Translations under genes and position numbers: made by a program
Shown: piece after piece, positions 24,861-33,276 of the stretch
How the letters are laid out: every line of letters begins with the position of its first letter
Numbering within the stretch: position 1 is the stretch's first letter
NCBI GenBank assembly: GCA_965204775.1
Contig: CBDBFH010000024.1
Location: 1 to 64,000 of the forward strand
Length of the DNA: 64,000 nt
Source: CBDBFH01 sp965204775
Lineage (GTDB): Bacteria > Pseudomonadota > Alphaproteobacteria > JAPOUT01 > G958296285
Direction: 5' to 3'
Notes under the pieces: model-generated
What the model was told of the DNA's origin: nothing
What the model saw: the letters and a program-made list of their open reading frames with translations, nothing else
Databases searched by the model: none

Positions 24861-26093
24861 ATGGGTGTTTTCGAGCGCCGTCTGGCGCGGTTTGTCCGAA
24901 GCGGCAATCTGACCATCATCGACGCCGCGGGCGAGGCCCATCCGTGCGGCGACCGGTTGGGGCCGGAACTGGTGGTGCGCTTTCACGACAGGAATCTGGC
25001 CCTCAAAATTCTGATCAACCCCTATCTGGCCGCCGCCGAGGCCTATATGGATGGCCGCCTGACCCTTGAGCAGGGCAGTCTGCTTGATCTGCTCCAGACG
25101 GGGTTCCGGCTGGTCGAGGGGCCGCTGCCGGCGCCCTTTTCCTGGCTCGAGGCGCTGCGCCGGATGGCGGGGGCGGGCAGGGGAGGGGGCAACTCGCTGT
25201 CGCGCGCGCAGGCCAATGTGCAGCGCCATTACGACGCCGACCCGCGCATCTATGACCTCTTCCTCGACCGCGACAAACATTATTCCTGCGCCTATTTCGC
25301 CTCGCCCGGCCTGAGTCTGGAAGAGGCGCAGGCCGCCAAGGCCCGGCTGATTGCCGCCAAACTCCGGCTGTCGCCGGGGATGAAGGTGCTCGATATCGGG
25401 TCGGGCTGGGGGGCGCTGGCCTTTCACCTCGCCGCCGGGGCGGGCGTCCATGTGACCGGCATCACCTTGAGCGAAAACCAGCACCGGCAGGCCCGCGCGG
25501 AAGCCGTCAAACGCGGCCTGGAAAAACAAACCGACTTCCGGCTCGCCGACTACCGCAAGATCGAGGGCGCGTTCGACCGGATCGTTTCGGTCGGCATGTT
25601 TGAGCATGTCGGGGTCCGCTTTTATCCGGAGTTTTTCGCCGCGGTGGCGCGCCTGCTCAAGAAGGAGGGGGTTGCGCTGATCCATACGATCGGGCGTCTG
25701 GGGCCGCCGGGGACGAGCAACAGTTTCATGGAGAAATATATCTTTCCCGGCGGCTATATCCCGGCCTTGAGCGAGGTCGCGCCGGCGGTTGAGCGGGCGG
25801 GGTTTTACGCCGCCGATGTGGAGGTCTGGCGGAGCCACTACGCCGAAACCCTGCGCGTCTGGCGCGAGCGCTTCATGGCCCGCTACGACCGGGCAGCCGG
25901 GATCGCCGGGGAGAAGTTCTGCCGGATGTGGGAGTTCTACCTGACCGGCAGCGAAGTGCTGTTCCGGCTGAGCCTCATGGGGGTCTTTCAGTTTCAGCTG
26001 GCCCGCGAGATGGACGCCCTGCCGGTCACCCGCAGCTATATGACCGCCGCGCCCGCCGCCGGTTTGAAAGATTCGGCGCAGGCCGCGCAGTGA
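24861..26093 (+). CDS. cfa: Cyclopropane-fatty-acyl-phospholipid synthase family methyltransferase
   Basis: Transfers a methylene group from S-adenosylmethionine to unsaturated membrane lipids. The 410-residue product has an N-terminal lipid-binding domain (YMDGRLTLEQGSLLDLL) and a methyltransferase core: HYDADPRIYDLFLDRDKHYS, the SAM site VLDIGSGWGALAFHLA and the family stretch VGMFEHVGVRFY. A C-terminal active-site region includes FIHTIGR-like LIHTIGRLGPPG. ATG 24861 sits 8 bases after GGAGG; a GTG three codons upstream is less likely. Codon third positions are G-rich, unlike the C-rich plus-strand genes to the left. Confidence 0.9.
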   Translation: MGVFERRLARFVRSGNLTIIDAAGEAHPCGDRLGPELVVRFHDRNLALKILINPYLAAAEAYMDGRLTLEQGSLLDLLQTGFRLVEGPLPAPFSWLEALRRMAGAGRGGGNSLSRAQANVQRHYDADPRIYDLFLDRDKHYSCAYFASPGLSLEEAQAAKARLIAAKLRLSPGMKVLDIGSGWGALAFHLAAGAGVHVTGITLSENQHRQARAEAVKRGLEKQTDFRLADYRKIEGAFDRIVSVGMFEHVGVRFYPEFFAAVARLLKKEGVALIHTIGRLGPPGTSNSFMEKYIFPGGYIPALSEVAPAVERAGFYAADVEVWRSHYAETLRVWRERFMARYDRAAGIAGEKFCRMWEFYLTGSEVLFRLSLMGVFQFQLAREMDALPVTRSYMTAAPAAGLKDSAQAAQ

Positions 26094-26100
26094 AGACGCC

Positions 26101-26562
26101 ATGACCGAAGAGACCGTCCGCCTGCTTTCCGCCCGGCAGGGACTCTTCTGGCGCGACCGCGCGGTCTGGAAGACCGCCAGCTGGAATACGATGTGGTGCC
26201 TGATCGGCTGCTCGATTGGGGATATGGGGACGATTCTGTTTTTTCAGCTAAGCGGGATTCCGTGGCCTGCGCTGGCGATTATGGGTCTGGCGATGGTCAA
26301 CGGCATTTTGACGTCGATTGCGCTGGAGACGGCGATACTCTGGCGGCAGATGGCGTTTCGGCTGGCGCTGCGCACGGCGGCGGGGATGTCGCTGCTCTCG
26401 ATGATCGGGATGGAGACGGCGATGAACGGCGTCGATCTGATTGCGACCGGCGGGGCGAAACTGACCCTGTGGGTGCTGCCCCTGATGTGGGGGGCGGGCT
26501 TCGTGACGCCGCTGCCCTATAACTATTGGCGGCTGAAGGCGCTGGGGCAGGCGTGCCACTAG
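26101..26562 (+). CDS. DUF4396 membrane protein
   Basis: Integral membrane protein of 153 residues, seven bases after cfa. It has the pattern of the DUF4396 family: a tryptophan-rich start (WKTASWNTMWCLIGCSIGD), then helices with METAMNGVDL and a C-terminal PLPYNYWRLK. Four helices are predicted. Conserved histidine-free, methionine-rich helices (for example MGLAMVNGILTSIALETAIL) are noticeable. The function of this family is unknown. Its stop codon overlaps a GTG start of the next gene. Confidence 0.7.
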   Translation: MTEETVRLLSARQGLFWRDRAVWKTASWNTMWCLIGCSIGDMGTILFFQLSGIPWPALAIMGLAMVNGILTSIALETAILWRQMAFRLALRTAAGMSLLSMIGMETAMNGVDLIATGGAKLTLWVLPLMWGAGFVTPLPYNYWRLKALGQACH

Positions 26563-27144
26563 AGCGGGGCAGGCGAGCGCGGGCGCTGTCATGGATCGGG
26601 GCCGGAGCGGGAAGGCTGGCGGCCCGGCTGGGGCGTCTGGCATGGGCGGGGCTGCGCAAAGCGGCGGGGAAGGTTCCGCTCTGGCTGTGGCTGATTGCGG
26701 CGGGGGTTGCGGTCTCGCCGCTCTTGCTGTTTGGAGGGATTCTGGCGGCGGTTCTGGTCTTTGGCTTTGAGGCGGTGGAGCAGGCGCTGGCGGCGCTGTG
26801 GGATTTGTTCTGGGTGCTGGGAGCGGTGCCGAGCGTTCTGGCCGCCGGGGTCTGGCTCTATATCATGAATCAATCGGTGCGTCAGACGCGGCAGAAACTG
26901 GCCTTCGACAAAGCGCAAAGCGTGGAAGCGCGCTTTGCCGGGGCGGCGGGGCAGCTGGCGGATGCGCGGGCCGCCGTCCGGCTTGCGGGCTTGCAGGCGC
27001 TGGGGCGTCTGGCCGGGGACGCGCCGGAACAGGCGGGCCGGGGCCGCGGCGCATCTGGAAAGTTTCATCCGGCGCGAGGCGGATGAAACTTCGCGCGCCG
27101 AGGCGCATGAGGTTTTGGAGCAACTGCGGGGGGCGGAAAGGTGA
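26553..27144 (+). CDS. Membrane-anchored protein related to the downstream pentapeptide sensor, apparent frameshift
   Basis: GTG 26553 overlaps the preceding stop and opens a protein with a basic N-terminus, two helices (WLWLIAAGVAVSPLLLFGGI and LFWVLGAVPSVLAAGVWLYI), then a helical motif FAGAAGQLADARAAVRLAGL. That motif resembles the segment before pentapeptide repeats in the neighbour at 27999. The frame breaks near 27030-27050. After a one-base shift it continues AAHLESFIRREADETSRAEA and stops at 27144, where the stop overlaps the thioesterase GTG start (GTGA), which supports the shifted reading. No pentapeptide repeats are present. Function is unknown. Confidence 0.5.
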
Positions 27145-27956
27145 ACCGGTTTGAGCAGGAGACGGCGGTTGAGGCGGTTGGGGGCCGCGCCGGGGTTTTC
27201 CGGGCGCGTTTGAGCCGCGCCTGGTGGATTGTTCAGGGTCCAAATGGGGGCGTGATTGCGGCGTGCATGCTGCGGGCGTGCGGGGCGGTCGTAGGCGAGG
27301 CGGCGCGCGCGGCGCGCTCCTTGAGCGTTGATTATCTGGCGCGGCCTGCGGAAGGGGAGGTTGAGATCGCGGTCGAGGTTTTGCGGCGCGGGCGCAGCCT
27401 GACGTTTTTGCAGGCGCGCATGAGGCAGGGGGACAGACTGGTGGCGGTGTGTTGCGCGTCTTTTTCGCGCCCGCGCGAGGGGACGCAATCGGCGGTCTTT
27501 TGCGAGTCGCGGATGCCGGAAGCGCCGCCGCCGGAGGCCTGCCCGCCGGTGCCGCCGCTCTTGCCGATCCATGAAAACTATGAGATGCGCTTTGCCTTTG
27601 GCGCGGTTCCCTTTTCCGGGGGGGAGAAGGCGCTGGGCGGGGGCTGGGTGCGGCTGCAGGAGCCGGGGGCGGGGGTTTCGGCGGAGTTGCTGGCGGCGAT
27701 CAGCGACGGCTGGCCGCCCTCGGTGATGTCGCGGATGAGCGACCGGGAGGGGCTGGGCCGGGGGGTTCCGACGATTGAGCTCAGCGTCTATTTCATTGCG
27801 CCGGAGGCGTGTGCGCCGCTCCGGGGGGATGACTGGCTGCTGGCGCGCTTCGAGACGCCGCATGTGCAGGAAGGCTTTCTGGTCGAGAACGGGGAGATCT
27901 GGTCGCCCGGCGGGATTCTGCTGGCCCGCTCGCGCCAGATCGCCGTCGTGGTGTAA
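27141..27956 (+). CDS. Acyl-CoA thioesterase family protein (double hotdog)
   Basis: Predicted thioesterase of 271 residues with two hotdog-like halves, as in TesB-related proteins. N-terminal landmarks are WWIVQGPNGGVIAACMLRAC and LSVDYLARPAEGEVEI with VLRRGRSLTFLQARM. The C-terminal half has SDGWPPSVMSR and PTIELSVYFIAP, then a typical ending GEIWSPGGILLARSRQ. It would hydrolyse acyl-CoA thioesters; the chain length is unknown. GTG 27141 overlaps the preceding gene's stop. Third positions are G-rich. Confidence 0.8.
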   Translation: MNRFEQETAVEAVGGRAGVFRARLSRAWWIVQGPNGGVIAACMLRACGAVVGEAARAARSLSVDYLARPAEGEVEIAVEVLRRGRSLTFLQARMRQGDRLVAVCCASFSRPREGTQSAVFCESRMPEAPPPEACPPVPPLLPIHENYEMRFAFGAVPFSGGEKALGGGWVRLQEPGAGVSAELLAAISDGWPPSVMSRMSDREGLGRGVPTIELSVYFIAPEACAPLRGDDWLLARFETPHVQEGFLVENGEIWSPGGILLARSRQIAVVV

Positions 27957-27987
27957 TCGCGGTTGTGGTGCAATCGCGGTTGTGGTG
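27954..27987. repeat. 17-bp tandem repeat after the thioesterase gene
   Basis: The unit YAATCGCGGTTGTGGTG occurs twice in a row starting at the thioesterase stop codon and is partly matched on both sides. It sits in the 42-base gap before the pentapeptide gene and may affect its leader. It looks like a local slippage product. Confidence 0.8.
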
Positions 27988-27998
27988 TAATTGGAAAA

Positions 27999-29141
27999 AT
28001 GACGGAAGAGCAAAAAGAAATGGTGGACAAGCCGGAACTTCAGAAAAAATGGTGGGACAAGTGGTTCCCGCCAGGGCCGTGGCGGATGGTCGCCGGATGG
28101 GGGGTGGCGCCGCCAACTTTGATTTTTGCTCTGTCGTGGCTGGCTTTTCCTTCTTCCGAAGATCGCTCTGCAAATTTTTTTGGCTTTTGGTTTAGCAATG
28201 ACCCAGCCGTTTCGCCGTTTTTTTCTCTTTTCGGATTGTTTCTTTTTGCCGTCGGTCTTTATCTGGCCGGGAAGCGCACACAGGAACTCCTGCGCCAGAA
28301 TGACATTGCCGCAGATCAGAGAACAGAATTCACCGAGCAAAACCGGATTGCCGCACAAGGGCAGGTAGATGAGCGCTTTTCACGCGCCGTTGAGCAATTG
28401 GGCCATGCGGCGCAAGCCGTGCGGATGGGCGGGCTTTACGGGTTGGAGCAGATTGCACGGGAAAAAGAAGAATACCGGCGGCAAATCTTTGAAGTTCTGG
28501 CCGGTTTCGTCCGCGCCCGGGCGACGATAGAATATGAAGAAAATAAAAAAGATGAGAAAAGCCCCCCTGTCGCCAAGCGGGCAAAGCCCCGTCCGCAAAA
28601 AATAGATGTCGAAACGGCAATCAAAATTCTTGCCCGCTCCGCCAAAGAAGATGAGAGGTGGGTTGAAGATGGAGAAATCTTTCTCATTGATTTGTCCGGG
28701 ACTGATCTTCGCGACCTGATCCTCACGGGACAGCATCTTGACAGATTCGATTTCAGGGGCGCGCGTCTGTCCGATGAAAACACCGGCATTAATCTGATAA
28801 AGGCCACCTTGAGCGGAGCCAATCTGATATTGGCTACCCTGACCAACGCCCGTCTGGAAGAGGCCGTCTTGACCGGAGCCTATCTGGCGCATGCTACCTT
28901 GACCGGAGCCCATCTGGATTCAGCCACTTTGACCGGAGCCGAGCTATATGAGGCTAACTTGACCGACACTGATCTTATGGGCGTGAAGGGCCTTACGCAG
29001 GAGCAGCTGATAGATATTCGCTATGAACAGGGCTGTTGCCCCAAAAAACTGCCTCCAAGTTTATCTGTCCCAGACAAGCCGCGCAACATCATCCAGCCAG
29101 AGCATCCTGATTGGGTAGGGTGGAAGAAACAGGGGGGCTAG
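27999..29141 (+). CDS. Membrane-anchored pentapeptide-repeat protein
   Basis: A 380-residue protein with two N-terminal helices (VAPPTLIFALSWLAF and SPFFSLFGLFLFAVGLYLAG), a helical segment RFSRAVEQLGHAAQAVRMGG near residue 125, then a C-terminal beta-helix of pentapeptide repeats from about residue 240 (repeats such as ATLTGAHLDS, ANLIL, AVLTGAYL). The repeated unit at DNA level is near TTGACCGGAGCC. Such proteins may be adaptors or stress sensors; the role is unknown. ATG 27999 was chosen for its codon context. The gene is clearly richer in A and T than its neighbours, suggesting recent acquisition, and is followed by a repeat array. Confidence 0.75.
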   Translation: MTEEQKEMVDKPELQKKWWDKWFPPGPWRMVAGWGVAPPTLIFALSWLAFPSSEDRSANFFGFWFSNDPAVSPFFSLFGLFLFAVGLYLAGKRTQELLRQNDIAADQRTEFTEQNRIAAQGQVDERFSRAVEQLGHAAQAVRMGGLYGLEQIAREKEEYRRQIFEVLAGFVRARATIEYEENKKDEKSPPVAKRAKPRPQKIDVETAIKILARSAKEDERWVEDGEIFLIDLSGTDLRDLILTGQHLDRFDFRGARLSDENTGINLIKATLSGANLILATLTNARLEEAVLTGAYLAHATLTGAHLDSATLTGAELYEANLTDTDLMGVKGLTQEQLIDIRYEQGCCPKKLPPSLSVPDKPRNIIQPEHPDWVGWKKQGG

Positions 29142-29180
29142 GGGGACGAGCTATGTCTGTCCGTGTCCCATCTGACCAAT

Positions 29181-29690
29181 TCGGCGGGAGGATTCCCGCT
29201 TGCGCGGGAATGACGTTAGGGCAGCGGGAATGACATTAAGGCAGAAGGGCAGGGGGTGAGGCCTTGCGCTTGTCCGGCTCATTTTTCATGAGGTCGGCGG
29301 GAGGATTCCCGCTTGCGCGGGAATGACGTTAAGGTAGCGGGGATGACGTTAAGGTGGTGGGAATGACGTGAAGGCAGAAGGGCAGGGGGTGAGGCCGTGC
29401 GCTCGTCCGGCTCATTTTTCATGAGGTCGGCGGGAGGATTCCCGCTTGCGCGGGAATGACGTTAAGGTAGCGGGGATGACGTTAAGGCAGTGGGAATGAC
29501 GTTAAGGCAGAAGGGAGTGAGGCCTTGCGCTCGTCCGGCTTATTTCATGAGGTCGGCGGGAGGATTCCCGCTTGCGCGGGAATGACGTTAAGGCAACAGG
29601 CATGACGTTAAGGCAACGGGAATGACGTTAAGGTAGCGGGGATGACGTTAAGGCAGAGGGGGGTGAGGGCCTTGCGCTCGTCCGGCTTAT
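29181..29690. repeat. Nested intergenic repeats with a hairpin core, four long units
   Basis: This 510-base gene-free stretch has four long units starting near 29181, 29294, 29427 and 29553. Each opens with the same block of about 40 bp, whose centre ATTCCCGCTTGCGCGGGAAT is a perfect 8-bp inverted repeat with a 4-base loop. Within units a 20-bp motif, ATGACGTTAAGGNAGYGGGG, recurs two to four times. Units end with a GTGAGGCC...CGTCCGGCT block. A partial fifth start appears at 29699. It resembles REP-type palindromes amplified together with spacer. No transposase is present. Confidence 0.85.
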
Positions 29691-29691
29691 T

Positions 29692-29934
29692 TCACCAGTT
29701 CGGCGGGGGGAGGTCGAGGACGCGGCTTAAATGAAAGAGATCGTCCAGCCAGGTCCGGCCCCGGCCCAATTCAATAAGATCAATCCGGTCGCGGGAGATG
29801 CCGCTTTTGCGGGCGAGTTTTCGGGTCGTCCAGTTTCGGCGCAGGCGCGCCTCAAACAATCTTTTGCCAACCTGCCGCTTCCAATTGCGGCAGGCGGCGC
29901 GGTCTTTTTTGCTGAGAGTTTGAAGGACAGGCAT
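29692..29934 (-). CDS. XRE-family helix-turn-helix regulator
   Basis: Small DNA-binding protein of 80 residues. The HTH is seen in LARKSGISRDRIDLIELGRG with the flanking helix RLFEARLRRNWTTRK, as in Cro/XRE repressors. ATG 29934 (MPVLQTLSKK) follows AAAGGAG; upstream in-frame sequence does not look coding. It lies alone between the repeat array and aceA. A 9-bp-stem hairpin is in its leader. The target is unknown; regulation of aceBA is possible but only by position. Confidence 0.7.
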   Translation of the reverse strand: MPVLQTLSKKDRAACRNWKRQVGKRLFEARLRRNWTTRKLARKSGISRDRIDLIELGRGRTWLDDLFHLSRVLDLPPPNW

Positions 29935-29975
29935 GTTCCGGTCTCCTTTCCGCGTTTTGCCGTTAGACAAAGCGA

Positions 29976-29998
29976 TCCGCCAGGACAACCCTGGCGGA
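29976..29998 (-). promoter_or_regulatory. Hairpin in the leader of the XRE gene
   Basis: TCCGCCAGG and CCTGGCGGA form a perfect 9-bp stem around a 5-base loop, about 40 bp before the XRE start. There is no T-run on the minus strand, so it is more likely an operator or structured leader than a terminator. Confidence 0.5.
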
Positions 29999-30158
29999 CC
30001 GGGAGATAGAAACTGAGCAAAAGAACAGTCGCTCCGCTCTTTAGTGCAGAGCACCTGGACATACAACGGAGCCTCCCGGCCCCAAAAGGCGAGAGGACGA
30101 AAAACAGACTCTCACCTGCCTTCCGTTTGTCTTTTGCTGGAGTTTCTATGCTCCGGGC

Positions 30159-30208
30159 GGCGGCATTTCCCGCCTGCCTGCTTTCAATCTAGAAAGAGGA
30201 ATGCCGCC
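30159..30208 (-). other. Long hairpin downstream of aceA
   Basis: GGCGGCATT and AATGCCGCC (9 bp) enclose an inner CTTTC/GAAAG pair, giving a two-tier stem just after aceA in the transcript direction. No U-run follows immediately, so it may be an mRNA 3'-end stabiliser or factor-dependent terminator. The rest of 29999-30237 shows no gene. Confidence 0.4.
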
Positions 30209-30237
30209 CGTCAAGGGGCGCGGGAGGGCAAGGCCCG

Positions 30238-31542
30238 TCAAGCCCCCGCCTTGGCTTTTCCTTTCACCTGGAACTGCGCGGCTTCGGTCGAGCCGCCCAG
30301 CGCCGTCGTCGAAGACTCGCCGCCCGCAGAAAACTCCGAAATCAGATCAAAATACCCCGTCCCAACCTCGCGCTGATGCCGCGTCGCCGTATAGCCCGCA
30401 GACTCAGACGCAAACTCCGCCTGCTGCAACTCCGAATAGGCCAGCATCCCGCGCTCCCGAACCCCGCGCGCCAACTCAAACATCCCGTGATTCAAAACAT
30501 GAAAGCCCGCCAAAGTCACAAACTGAAATCTATAGCCCATCGCCGCAATCTCGCGCTGAAAACGCGCAATCTCGTCCCGCGACAAATTCGCCTCCCAATT
30601 AAAAGACGGCGAACAATTATAGGCCAGCAACTGATCCGGCCAAACCTTCCGAACCGCCTCGGCAAAGGCCCGCGCCCCCTTCAAATCCGGCACCGACGTC
30701 TCCCACCACAGCAAATCCGCATAGGGCGCAAAGGCCAGACCGCGCTTGATGCAATGCGCCAGACCCGTCCCCTCCTTCAGCCGGTAAAAGCCCTCCGGCG
30801 TCCGCTCGCCCGGATCGATAAACTCGCGGTCGCTCTCGTCAATGTCCGACGTAATCAGCTTCGCGCTCTCCGCATCCGTCCGCGCCATGATAACCACCGG
30901 AACCCCGCAGACATCCGCCGCCAGACGCGCCGCATTCAAATTCCGAATCTGCGCCCGCGTCGGAATCAGCACCTTGCCGCCCAAATGCCCGCATTTCTTC
31001 TCCGCCGCCAGCTGATCCTCGTAATGAACCCCCGACGCCCCCGCCTCAATATAGGCCCGCATGATCTCATAGCAGTTCAGCGCGCCGCCAAACCCGGCCT
31101 CGGCATCGGCCACAATCGGCGCATACCAGTCGCGCTGCGGCCCGCCCTCGGCATGCTCAATCTGGTCGGCGCGCTGGAGCGTCCGGTTGATCCGCCGCGC
31201 CAGCTCGGGGCCCGAATTCGCCGGATACAGACTCTGATCCGGATAGGTCCCACCCGCCGTGTTGTTGTCCGCCGCAACCTGCCAGCCCGAAAGGTAAATC
31301 GCCTTCAAACCGGCCCGCACCATCTGCATCGCCTGATTGCCAGACAGCGCCCCCAGCGCCGCTATAAAATCCTCCTCGTGCAGCATCCGCCACAGGCGCG
31401 CGCTCCCGCGCTCGGCCAATGTGTGCCGCACCGCAACGCTCCCCCGCAGGCGCTCAACCGCCTCCGGACCGTAAGGCCGCTCAATCCCGTCAAAGCGCCC
31501 CGCCGCCGCCGGAACCAGATCCTCAAAACCCTTCCCGCTCAT
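30238..31542 (-). CDS. aceA: Isocitrate lyase
   Basis: Glyoxylate-shunt enzyme that splits isocitrate into succinate and glyoxylate, 434 residues. The catalytic cysteine loop is KKCGHLGGK, preceded by the metal site VADAEAGFGG and followed by MARTDAESAKLITSDIDESD; the lid stretch NCSPSFNWEANL is also intact. ATG 31542 (MSGKGFED) has GAGGAGGG upstream. It follows aceB by 10 bases in the same operon, so growth on acetate or fatty acids is expected. The thiolase, thioesterase and SDR elsewhere in the window may share this diet (inference). Confidence 0.96.
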   Translation of the reverse strand: MSGKGFEDLVPAAAGRFDGIERPYGPEAVERLRGSVAVRHTLAERGSARLWRMLHEEDFIAALGALSGNQAMQMVRAGLKAIYLSGWQVAADNNTAGGTYPDQSLYPANSGPELARRINRTLQRADQIEHAEGGPQRDWYAPIVADAEAGFGGALNCYEIMRAYIEAGASGVHYEDQLAAEKKCGHLGGKVLIPTRAQIRNLNAARLAADVCGVPVVIMARTDAESAKLITSDIDESDREFIDPGERTPEGFYRLKEGTGLAHCIKRGLAFAPYADLLWWETSVPDLKGARAFAEAVRKVWPDQLLAYNCSPSFNWEANLSRDEIARFQREIAAMGYRFQFVTLAGFHVLNHGMFELARGVRERGMLAYSELQQAEFASESAGYTATRHQREVGTGYFDLISEFSAGGESSTTALGGSTEAAQFQVKGKAKAGA

Positions 31543-31552
31543 AAAGCCCTCC

Positions 31553-33139
31553 TCACGCCCCCCGCCGGACCAGATCGCCATAGGCCGGAAGCGTCAAAAA
31601 CGGCGCGCAGTCGCGCGACACCGCCAGCTGCGAAAAAATCTCAATCGCACGCGAAAAATTGCCCCCCAGCCAGCGCTCCTCCCCCAGAGTCTGGCGCAAC
31701 TGGCCGGTCTCCTCGTCCAGAAGACGCCGGAACAATCCCTCGTCCACAACCCGCCCGTCCGACAGGCGCGCTCCATAGCGCAGCCACTGCCAAATCTGCG
31801 TCCGGCAAATCTCCGCCGTCGCCGCATCCTCCATCAAATTATACAAAGGCACCGCGCCGCGACCCCCAAGCCACGCCTCAATATATTGAACCCCAACCCG
31901 AATGCATTCGCGCAAACCCGCCTCCGTCCGCTCGCCCGCGTGAACCGCCAGCATCTCCTGCTGGCCAATCTCAACCTCGCCGCGCAAACGCTCCAGCTGG
32001 TTCGGACCCGCCATCGCCGCGTCAAACGCCTCGCGCGCCACCGGAACCAGACCCGGATGCGCAACCCACGTCCCGTCATGCCCGTTCTGCGCCTCGCGGT
32101 CCTTGTCGGCCCGCACCTTGGCGAAGGCCGCATCGTTCGCCGCCGCGTCACCCTTGACCGGAATCTGCGCCGCCATCCCCCCCATCGCAAACGCCCCGCG
32201 CCGGTGACAGGTCTTGATCAGAAGAAGGCTGTAGGCCTGCAAAAACGCCTCGCCCATCACAACCTGCGACCGGTCCGGCAAAATCCGGTCCTTATGCGCC
32301 GCCAGACACTTGATGTAACTGAAAATATAATCCCACCGCCCGCAATTCAGGCCGACAATGTGATCGCGCAACTCATACAAAATCTCGTCCATCTCAAAGG
32401 CCGCCGGAAGCGTCTCAATCAAAACCGTCGCCTTGATCGTGCCCCGCTCCAGCCCCAGAACCTCCTGCGCGCGGACAAAAACATCGTTCCACAAACGCGC
32501 CTCCAGATGACTCTCCATCTTCGGCAGGTAAAAATACGGCCCCGTCCCCTGCGCCTTCAGATTCGCATGATTGTGAAACAGGTAAAGACCGAAATCGAAC
32601 AGACCCCCCGAAACCGGACGGCCCTCCAGCGCAACATGGCGCTCCTCAAGATGCCAGCCGCGCGGGCGCACAATCAAAACCGCCGGATCAGACCCCAGAC
32701 GATACGCTTTGCCGCTTTGCGGGTCGGTGAAATCAAGCGTCCCCGCCCACCGGTCCATCAGATTGATCTGCCCCTCGACCAGATTCTTCCAGGTCGGCGA
32801 AAGCGCATCCTCAAAATCGGTCATGAAAACCCGCGCCCCCGAATTCAGCGCGTTGATCACCATCTTGCGGTCGGTCGGGCCGGTAATCTCAACCCGCCGG
32901 TCCAGCAAATCCGCCGGAATCGGGGCAACCTTCCAGTCCGACTCGCGCACTTCCTGCGTCTCGGGCAGAAAATCAGGCAATCCGCCCGCGTCAAAACGCT
33001 TCTGCCGCGCGCCCCGCGCCTCCAGCAACGCGCGCCGCCGCGCGCCAAAGCGCTCCTCCAAATCCGCAACAAAAGCCAGGGCCGCAGGCGTCAAAATCCG
33101 CTCAAAGCCCGGCTCCATCGACCCCAAAATCTTGATCAT
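31553..33139 (-). CDS. aceB: Malate synthase A
   Basis: Condenses glyoxylate with acetyl-CoA to malate, completing the glyoxylate shunt, 528 residues as expected for the A isoform. Landmarks are the start region LTPAALAFVADLEERFGARR, DFEDALSPTWKNLVEGQINL, the catalytic stretch YFYLPKMESHLEARLWNDVF, ATVLIETLPAAFEMDEILYE and LNCGRWDYIFSYIK, and the acetyl-CoA side GTWVAHPGLVPVA. It leads the aceB-aceA operon. Two 12-bp palindromes lie upstream in the gap shared with tonB. Confidence 0.96.
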   Translation of the reverse strand: MIKILGSMEPGFERILTPAALAFVADLEERFGARRRALLEARGARQKRFDAGGLPDFLPETQEVRESDWKVAPIPADLLDRRVEITGPTDRKMVINALNSGARVFMTDFEDALSPTWKNLVEGQINLMDRWAGTLDFTDPQSGKAYRLGSDPAVLIVRPRGWHLEERHVALEGRPVSGGLFDFGLYLFHNHANLKAQGTGPYFYLPKMESHLEARLWNDVFVRAQEVLGLERGTIKATVLIETLPAAFEMDEILYELRDHIVGLNCGRWDYIFSYIKCLAAHKDRILPDRSQVVMGEAFLQAYSLLLIKTCHRRGAFAMGGMAAQIPVKGDAAANDAAFAKVRADKDREAQNGHDGTWVAHPGLVPVAREAFDAAMAGPNQLERLRGEVEIGQQEMLAVHAGERTEAGLRECIRVGVQYIEAWLGGRGAVPLYNLMEDAATAEICRTQIWQWLRYGARLSDGRVVDEGLFRRLLDEETGQLRQTLGEERWLGGNFSRAIEIFSQLAVSRDCAPFLTLPAYGDLVRRGA

Positions 33140-33202
33140 GCCGTCCCCCGGCTCCCAGCTTGTCTTCGCCCGGTCATAGCACTCATAATCAGGGCGTGTC
33201 GA

Positions 33203-33228
33203 GAGGCTAGCCTCTGGAGGCTGGCCTC
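33203..33228. promoter_or_regulatory. Paired 12-bp palindromes between aceB and tonB
   Basis: GAGGCTAGCCTC (33203-33214) is a perfect palindrome, and GAGGCTGGCCTC (33217-33228) matches it with one change, 14 bp later. A third half-site, TAGAGGC, follows. The spacing suits two dimer sites of one regulator acting on the glyoxylate operon, on tonB or on both. Confidence 0.5.
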
Positions 33229-33276
33229 TAGAGGCCCGCCGCGCGCGCCGCGCCCCCCGCGCAAAACGCAGGAAAC

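Noticed and set aside
29181..29690. CRISPR-like array.
   Set aside because: Repeats are nested and of unequal spacing, the sequences between them are themselves repeats, and no cas genes are near.
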